Positions 4,594 through 11,811 of a DNA stretch of 11,811 nt are shown piece after piece (positions within the stretch are counted from its first letter, which is position 1; each line of letters begins with the position of its first letter). The DNA is taken from contig JBARCX010000141.1 of assembly GCA_049794535.1 (NCBI GenBank), positions 1 through 11,811 on the forward strand, given 5' to 3'. This DNA comes from JBARCX01 sp049794535. Lineage in GTDB: Bacteria > Pseudomonadota > Gammaproteobacteria > Xanthomonadales > Rhodanobacteraceae. Below the pieces are notes generated by a model, which saw nothing but the letters and a program-made list of their open reading frames with translations, was not told where the DNA came from and did not search any database. A program made the position numbers and the translations under genes.

Positions 4594-6279
4594 TCAGCTA
4601 GCTACGGCTTTCTTTTCGTCACGCAGTTCGCGCCGAAGAATCTTGCCCACGTTGCTCTTGGGCAGCGAATCGCGGAATTCGATGATCTTCGGGCGCTTGT
4701 AGCCGGTGAGGTTGTCGTGGCAGAACTGCTTGAGTGCCTCAACCGTGAGATTGGGGTCTTTGCGCACAACGAATAGTTTCACGACTTCGCCGGAGTGCTC
4801 ATCCGGGACGCCGACCGCCGCCACCTCGAGTACACCCGGATGCTGCATGACTACGTCCTCGACTTCGTTCGGGTACACGTTGAAGCCGGACACCAGAATC
4901 ATGTCCTTCTTGCGGTCGACAATGTAGAAGTAGCCGTTTTCGTCCATCTTGGCGATGTCGCCTGTATGCAGCCAACCGTCGGCGCCAAGTACCTTCGCGG
5001 TTTCATCGGGGCGCTGCCAGTAGCCTTTCATCACCTGGGGGCCATGCACCATCAGTTCGCCCACTTCGCCAACCGGTAGTGGCTGCCCCTCTTCGGACCA
5101 GATAGCCACGTCAGTAGATGGTATCGGCAGGCCGATCGAGCTGTTGTAGTCCTTCAGGTCCAAGGGGTTGATGCACACGGCGGGCGATGTTTCAGTCAGG
5201 CCGTAAGCCTCGGCCAAAGTGCATCCGGTGGCTTTCTTCCAGCGTTCGGCCACGGCACGCTGTACCGCCATGCCCCCGCCGAGGGTCAGGTGCAAACGTG
5301 AGAAATCCAGTTCGGCAAAACCCGGTGTATTGAGCAGGCCATTGAACAGCGTGTTTACGCCGGTTAGTGCTGTGAAGTTCGATTTCTTCAACTCCTTGAC
5401 GAAACCGGGCATATCGCGCGGATTGGTGATCAGCCAATTCAGGCCGCCCAGGCGCAAGAACACCATGCCGTTCGCCGTCAGCGAGAAGATGTGATACAGC
5501 GGCAACGCCGTAATGATCACCTCTTCGCCGAGCTTCGCATTGCTGCCGATCCACGCGCCGGCCTGCAGCATATTGGCAACCATGTTGCCGTGGGTCAGCA
5601 TCGCACCCTTGGCCACGCCGGTAGTACCGCCGGTGTATTGCAGGAACGCGACGTCGTCGTGGCTCAGTTCTACCAACGGCAGCTTGTGCGCGGCGCCTTG
5701 CGCCAGTACATCTCGAAAACGTACGGCATGCGGTATGTGGAACGCGGGCACCATCTTCTTGACGTGCTTGAGCACGAAGTTGATCAGCGCACCCTTCGGA
5801 AAGCCGAGCATGTCGCCAATACCCGTCGTAATGACGTGCTCAATTTTGGTCTCGGCCACCACCTGCTGTAGCGTTGCGGCGAAGTTGTCCAGCACCACGA
5901 TGGCTTTTGCACCGGCATCTTCGAGCTGATGCTTGAGCTCGCGCGCGGTGTACATCGGATTGGTGTTGACCACGATCAACCCGGCGCGTAGCGCACCAAA
6001 CAACGCAATCGGGTACTGCAATACGTTCGGCATCATGATCGCGATGCGATCGCCTTTGCCGAGTTTGAGTACACCCGTGAGGTAGCCGGCAAACTGCTGG
6101 CTCAAGGTATCGAGCTGGCCGTAGCTGATCTGCTTACCGAAATTGGCGAACGCCGGGCGATGACGAAAGCGCTCGAAGGCTTCTTCTAGCACCGTAGCTA
6201 CTGAAGCGTATGCACTCATGTCGATCTGCGCAGGGATGCCATCCGGATAGTGGTCTAGCCACGGACGTTCGTTACTCAT
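4594..6279 (-). CDS. fadD: Long-chain fatty acyl-CoA ligase (FadD / RpfB family)
   Basis: The enzyme activates long-chain fatty acids to acyl-CoA with ATP, through an acyl-adenylate, feeding beta-oxidation. The protein is 561 residues, the same length as E. coli FadD. The ATP P-loop motif YTGGTTGVAKG is at ~215-225, the adenylate motif YGLTETSP at ~359-366, and the acyl-CoA synthetase signature DGWLHTGD...DRKKDMI at ~434-461. The catalytic lysine is ~546 in NVGKILRR. All key residues are present. The frame stays open 35 codons upstream, but I chose the ATG at 6279 because it has AGGA 6 nt upstream and matches the FadD N-terminus. The nearest same-strand gene is acnA, separated by a terminator, so fadD probably has its own promoter in 6280-6425. 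In Xanthomonas the orthologue is rpfB, which acts on free fatty acids and affects DSF signal turnover. Confidence 0.95.
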   Translation of the reverse strand: MSNERPWLDHYPDGIPAQIDMSAYASVATVLEEAFERFRHRPAFANFGKQISYGQLDTLSQQFAGYLTGVLKLGKGDRIAIMMPNVLQYPIALFGALRAGLIVVNTNPMYTARELKHQLEDAGAKAIVVLDNFAATLQQVVAETKIEHVITTGIGDMLGFPKGALINFVLKHVKKMVPAFHIPHAVRFRDVLAQGAAHKLPLVELSHDDVAFLQYTGGTTGVAKGAMLTHGNMVANMLQAGAWIGSNAKLGEEVIITALPLYHIFSLTANGMVFLRLGGLNWLITNPRDMPGFVKELKKSNFTALTGVNTLFNGLLNTPGFAELDFSRLHLTLGGGMAVQRAVAERWKKATGCTLAEAYGLTETSPAVCINPLDLKDYNSSIGLPIPSTDVAIWSEEGQPLPVGEVGELMVHGPQVMKGYWQRPDETAKVLGADGWLHTGDIAKMDENGYFYIVDRKKDMILVSGFNVYPNEVEDVVMQHPGVLEVAAVGVPDEHSGEVVKLFVVRKDPNLTVEALKQFCHDNLTGYKRPKIIEFRDSLPKSNVGKILRRELRDEKKAVAS

Positions 6280-6425
6280 GTTTGATCCTAAACTCCTGGA
6301 ATGATCGCGCGAACGACATGGGAACTCTGGCATTCCCACGGCATTGGAGCATACGCTCGCGTATAGCGGCAAGCCGCGGTGCAACGCGATTTTTGCGGGG
6401 TTTTCGATAGCGCACCATGCGCATG
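6280..6425 (-). promoter_or_regulatory. fadD leader with two inverted repeats
   Basis: The gap between the acnA terminator and fadD contains TGGGAA-N8-TTCCCA at 6319-6338 and ATACGC-TC-GCGTAT at 6351-6364. I see no convincing -35/-10 pair. The dyads are plausible operators for a fatty-acid-responsive repressor, but neither matches the E. coli FadR site or the GAAAC-N4-GTTTC type bound by PsrA. The function is therefore open. Confidence 0.35.
6286..6289 (-). promoter_or_regulatory. Ribosome binding site that sets the fadD start
   Basis: The minus strand reads AGGA followed by six bases and the ATG. A second AGGAG lies at 6293-6297, too far (13 nt) for optimal use. This supports starting at 6279 and not at the upstream in-frame ATG (6384). 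Confidence 0.7.
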
Positions 6426-6460
6426 AAAAAAGCCGCCCGGGCAGAACCGGGGCGGCTTTT
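6426..6460 (-). terminator. Rho-independent terminator of acnA
   Basis: Read on the minus strand, an 11-bp arm AAAAGCCGCCC pairs with GGGCGGCTTTT and the transcript continues into a run of six U. It lies 25 bp after the acnA stop, so it ends the acnA transcript and separates it from fadD. Confidence 0.85.
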
Positions 6461-6485
6461 GTTCAACAGGACATCAGCGAAAAAC

Positions 6486-9236
<2,751 letters not shown>

Positions 9237-9656
9237 GGGAATAACTCCGTTTGCGTAATGTTCTGGCGGACGCGTGAAGCGTGGCTGGAGCGATCCTAGG
9301 ACAACGAGTGTTAGCGAAACTGCAAGACGCTCGTCCTCCGGCGGAGGGGTACTGCTGAGTTTGGGACAAACACTGGCGTGTGCAAGCGATCATCGTAGCC
9401 ATTTTTGAATCTTGTATTGCACGATTTCGTACGCTGCCGGAAACATCGCTTTGCGTTGCGGCCCATACGGTGAAACTGGCAAAATAAGCAGCTGAAATGC
9501 CTCCTGCAGAGCTGTTCGACACAGGGCATCGGGACAAGGTTTTGATCCCTTGTCGCACCTAGGCAGCTGTCATGTCGATACGACTTTCGCGAGCTGTATC
9601 GGTCGCTTGGAATCTCAAGCAGACGCCACCCATCGTTATTCATCGGACGAGATCAC
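9237..9656. promoter_or_regulatory. Divergent control region between acnA and acnB
   Basis: This 420-bp gap has no credible gene and must carry promoters for both aconitases. It holds several dyads: CCTCCG-G-CGGAGG (9335-9347), GTTTG-N3-CAAAC (9359-9371), GACAAGG-N8-CCTTGTC (9533-9554) and CGATAC-N14-GTATCG (9576-9601). The best plus-strand promoter guess is TTGCGG, 18 bp, CAAAAT near 9457-9486. For acnA a -10-like TAGGAT lies near 9299 without a good -35. Neither is strong. A weak GAG lies about 6 nt before the acnB ATG. The length and the dyads fit regulated expression (iron, redox, carbon), but no specific factor site is recognisable. Confidence 0.5.
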
Positions 9657-11811
9657 ATGCTTATCGCTTATCGCCAACATGTCGCCGAGCGCGCTGCGCT
9701 GGGTATTCCCGCGCTGCCGCTGTCGGCACAGCAGACCGCCGACCTGATCGAGCTCTTGAAGAATCCGCCGGTTGGCGAAGAGGCGTTCCTGGTCGAGTTG
9801 ATTACCCATCGCGTACCGGCTGGCGTGGACAACGCCGCCAAGGTCAAGGCTTCGTACCTTGCCGCGGTGGCGTTCGGTACCGAGAAATGCACACTGGTCA
9901 GCCGTGAGAAGGCGACCGAACTGCTGGGCACCATGTTGGGCGGCTACAACATTCACCCGCTGATCGAACTGCTCGACGACGCGCAGGTTGGCGGTATCGC
10001 CGCCGAAGCGCTGAAAAAGACCCTGTTGATGTTCGACGCCTTCCACGACGTCAAGGACAAGGCCGACAAGGGCAACGCCCACGCCAAGTCTGTGCTGCAG
10101 AGTTGGGCCGATGCCGAGTGGTTCACCAGCCGCCCGGAAGTGCCAGAAAGCCTGACCATCACTGTGTTCAAGGTGCCCGGCGAGACCAATACCGACGACC
10201 TGTCGCCGGCCCCCGATGCCACCACGCGTCCGGATATCCCGCTGCACGCGTTGGCGATGTTGAAGAACAAGCGCGACGGCGCACCGTTCCAGCCGGAAGA
10301 AGACGGCAAGCGCGGCCCGATCCAGCAGGTCCAGGATCTCGCCAAGCAGGGGCACCTCGTCGCCTATGTCGGTGACGTGGTCGGCACCGGTTCCAGCCGC
10401 AAGTCGGCGACCAACTCCGTGCTGTGGTGGACCGGCGAGGACATCCCGTTTATCCCCAACAAGCGCTTCGGTGGCGTCTGCCTGGGCAGCAAGATTGCTC
10501 CGATCTTCTACAACACCATGGAAGACGCCGGCGCGCTGCCGATCGAACTCGACGTGTCCCAGATGGAGATGGGCGACGTGGTCGAGCTGCGCCCGTACGA
10601 CGGCAAGGCACTCAAGAACGGCAAAGTGATCGCCGAGTTCCAGGTGAAATCCGACGTGCTGTTCGACGAAGTGCGTGCAGGCGGCCGTATTCCGCTGATC
10701 ATCGGTCGTGGCCTGACCACCAAGGCACGCGAAGCGCTGGGCCTGCCGGTATCGACCCTGTTCCGTCTGCCACAGCAGCCTGCCGACACCGGCAAGGGCT
10801 TCACCCTGGCGCAGAAGATGGTTGGCCGCGCCTGCGGCTTGCCGGAAGGCGAGGGCGTGCGTCCTGGTACCTATTGCGAGCCGAAGATGACCTCGGTCGG
10901 TTCACAAGACACCACCGGTCCGATGACCCGCGACGAGCTGAAGGATCTGGCTTGCCTGGGCTTCTCGTCCGACCTGGTGATGCAGTCGTTCTGCCACACC
11001 GCGGCTTATCCCAAGCCGGTCGACGTCAAGACCCATCACGAGCTGCCGGCTTTCATCTCTACCCGTGGCGGCATCAGCCTGCGTCCGGGCGACGGCGTGA
11101 TCCACTCCTGGCTCAATCGCATGTTGCTGCCGGATACGGTCGGCACTGGCGGCGACAGTCACACGCGTTTCCCGATCGGTATCTCGTTCCCTGCCGGTTC
11201 CGGCTTGGTCGCCTTCGCTGCGGCTACCGGTGTCATGCCGCTGGATATGCCCGAGTCGGTGCTGGTGCGCTTTAAGGGTGAATTGCAGCCGGGCGTCACC
11301 CTGCGGGACCTGGTCAACGCCATCCCGCTCTACGCGATCAAGCAGGATCTGCTGACTGTCGCCAAGCAGGGCAAGAAGAACATTTTCTCTGGTCGCATCC
11401 TGGAGATTGAAGGTCTGCCGAACTTGAAGGTGGAGCAGGCATTCGAGCTGTCCGATGCTTCCGCTGAGCGTTCGGCGGCCGGTTGCACGGTGCACCTCAA
11501 CAAGGAGCCGATCATCGAGTACCTGACCTCGAACATCACCTTGCTGAAGTACATGATCGCCCAGGGTTATCAGGACGTCCGCAGCTTGCAGCGCCGTATC
11601 AAGGGCATGGAAGCATGGTTGGCGGATCCGAAACTGCTGGATCGCGATGCCGATGCCGAATACGCCGCCGTGATCGAGATCGATCTGGCCGACGTGCACG
11701 AGCCAATCGTGGCCTGCCCGAACGATCCGGATGACGTGAAGACCCTGTCGGAAGTGGCCGGTGCCACCATCGACGAAGTGTTCATCGGTTCGTGCATGAC
11801 CAACATTGGTC
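9657..11811 (+). CDS. acnB: Aconitate hydratase B, 3' end outside the window
   Basis: AcnB is the main housekeeping aconitase of many Gammaproteobacteria and also acts as 2-methylisocitrate dehydratase. Its apo-form can bind mRNA. The window holds 718 codons of a family of about 865 residues. In order: the HEAT-like N-terminal domain (1-~160, with GYNIHPLI and DAEWF), the swivel domain (~160-370, with TGETNTDDLSPAPDA, active-site GTGSSRKSATNSV at ~243-255 and PNKRFGGVCLG), then the catalytic domains (IIGRGLTTKAREALGLP, YCEPKMTSVGSQDTTGPMTR, TGGDSHTRFPIGISFPAGSG). The first cluster ligand, Cys713 in SCMTNIG, is three residues from the end of the visible protein. The other two cysteines lie beyond the edge. 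The start follows the family N-terminus (MLIAYRQHVAERAALGIP). The frame is intact throughout. Confidence 0.97.
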   Translation, partial: MLIAYRQHVAERAALGIPALPLSAQQTADLIELLKNPPVGEEAFLVELITHRVPAGVDNAAKVKASYLAAVAFGTEKCTLVSREKATELLGTMLGGYNIHPLIELLDDAQVGGIAAEALKKTLLMFDAFHDVKDKADKGNAHAKSVLQSWADAEWFTSRPEVPESLTITVFKVPGETNTDDLSPAPDATTRPDIPLHALAMLKNKRDGAPFQPEEDGKRGPIQQVQDLAKQGHLVAYVGDVVGTGSSRKSATNSVLWWTGEDIPFIPNKRFGGVCLGSKIAPIFYNTMEDAGALPIELDVSQMEMGDVVELRPYDGKALKNGKVIAEFQVKSDVLFDEVRAGGRIPLIIGRGLTTKAREALGLPVSTLFRLPQQPADTGKGFTLAQKMVGRACGLPEGEGVRPGTYCEPKMTSVGSQDTTGPMTRDELKDLACLGFSSDLVMQSFCHTAAYPKPVDVKTHHELPAFISTRGGISLRPGDGVIHSWLNRMLLPDTVGTGGDSHTRFPIGISFPAGSGLVAFAAATGVMPLDMPESVLVRFKGELQPGVTLRDLVNAIPLYAIKQDLLTVAKQGKKNIFSGRILEIEGLPNLKVEQAFELSDASAERSAAGCTVHLNKEPIIEYLTSNITLLKYMIAQGYQDVRSLQRRIKGMEAWLADPKLLDRDADAEYAAVIEIDLADVHEPIVACPNDPDDVKTLSEVAGATIDEVFIGSCMTNIG

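Noticed and set aside
6280..6384. A 35-residue N-terminal extension of FadD
   Set aside because: The FadD family N-terminus begins at the ATG at 6279, which has a good ribosome binding site; the upstream codons overlap the leader dyads and have no homologous sequence.
10424..11275. A 283-codon plus-strand frame inside acnB
   Set aside because: It is the +1 shadow of acnB. The protein is Arg/Ala/Pro-rich without motifs, while the acnB frame is continuous and highly conserved.

Overview
The window is about 11.8 kb of moderately GC-rich bacterial chromosome and is mostly housekeeping genes. The proteins are clearly gammaproteobacterial. The order scpA-scpB-rluB, a FadD/RpfB-type acyl-CoA ligase next to aconitase A and aconitase B, and the long low-complexity tails on RluB and ScpB together suggest the Xanthomonadales (Lysobacterales), perhaps a Rhodanobacteraceae member such as Dyella, Frateuria or Luteibacter. 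That placement is inferred from protein resemblance and gene order. No rRNA gene was available to confirm it.

Layout. Positions 1-3346 (minus strand) hold an operon scpA > scpB > rluB: the two non-SMC subunits of the chromosome-condensing SMC-ScpAB complex, then a 23S rRNA pseudouridine synthase whose C-terminal repeat tail runs off the left edge. Positions 3347-4130 hold about 780 bp with no convincing gene but several perfect inverted repeats and a textbook sigma-54 (RpoN) -24/-12 promoter pointing rightward. Positions 4131-4499 (plus strand) encode a small single-domain PilZ protein (a putative cyclic-di-GMP receptor). A hairpin with 20-bp arms separates it from the convergent fadD/rpfB-like gene (4594-6279, minus). 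Upstream of fadD on the same strand lies acnA (6486-9236, minus), which has its own Rho-independent terminator. A 420-bp divergent control region separates acnA from acnB (9657-right edge, plus), which is cut by the window end inside its first iron-sulfur ligand motif.

How the genes fit together. acnA and acnB supply both aconitases of the TCA cycle. fadD activates long-chain fatty acids for beta-oxidation, whose acetyl-CoA enters that cycle. In Xanthomonas, homologues of an aconitase (rpfA) and an acyl-CoA ligase (rpfB) belong to the rpf cluster, which controls DSF quorum sensing and cyclic-di-GMP turnover. Here the ligase and aconitases are present without rpfF, rpfC or rpfG, and a cyclic-di-GMP-type PilZ gene lies on the far side of the ligase.

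The most interesting part is the long non-coding stretch before pilZ. It has a consensus RpoN promoter with an 8-bp-arm inverted repeat about 130-160 bp upstream of the predicted transcription start, the usual distance for an enhancer-binding protein. I found no mobile element, CRISPR array, tRNA or rRNA, and no evidence of a wholly new multi-gene system.
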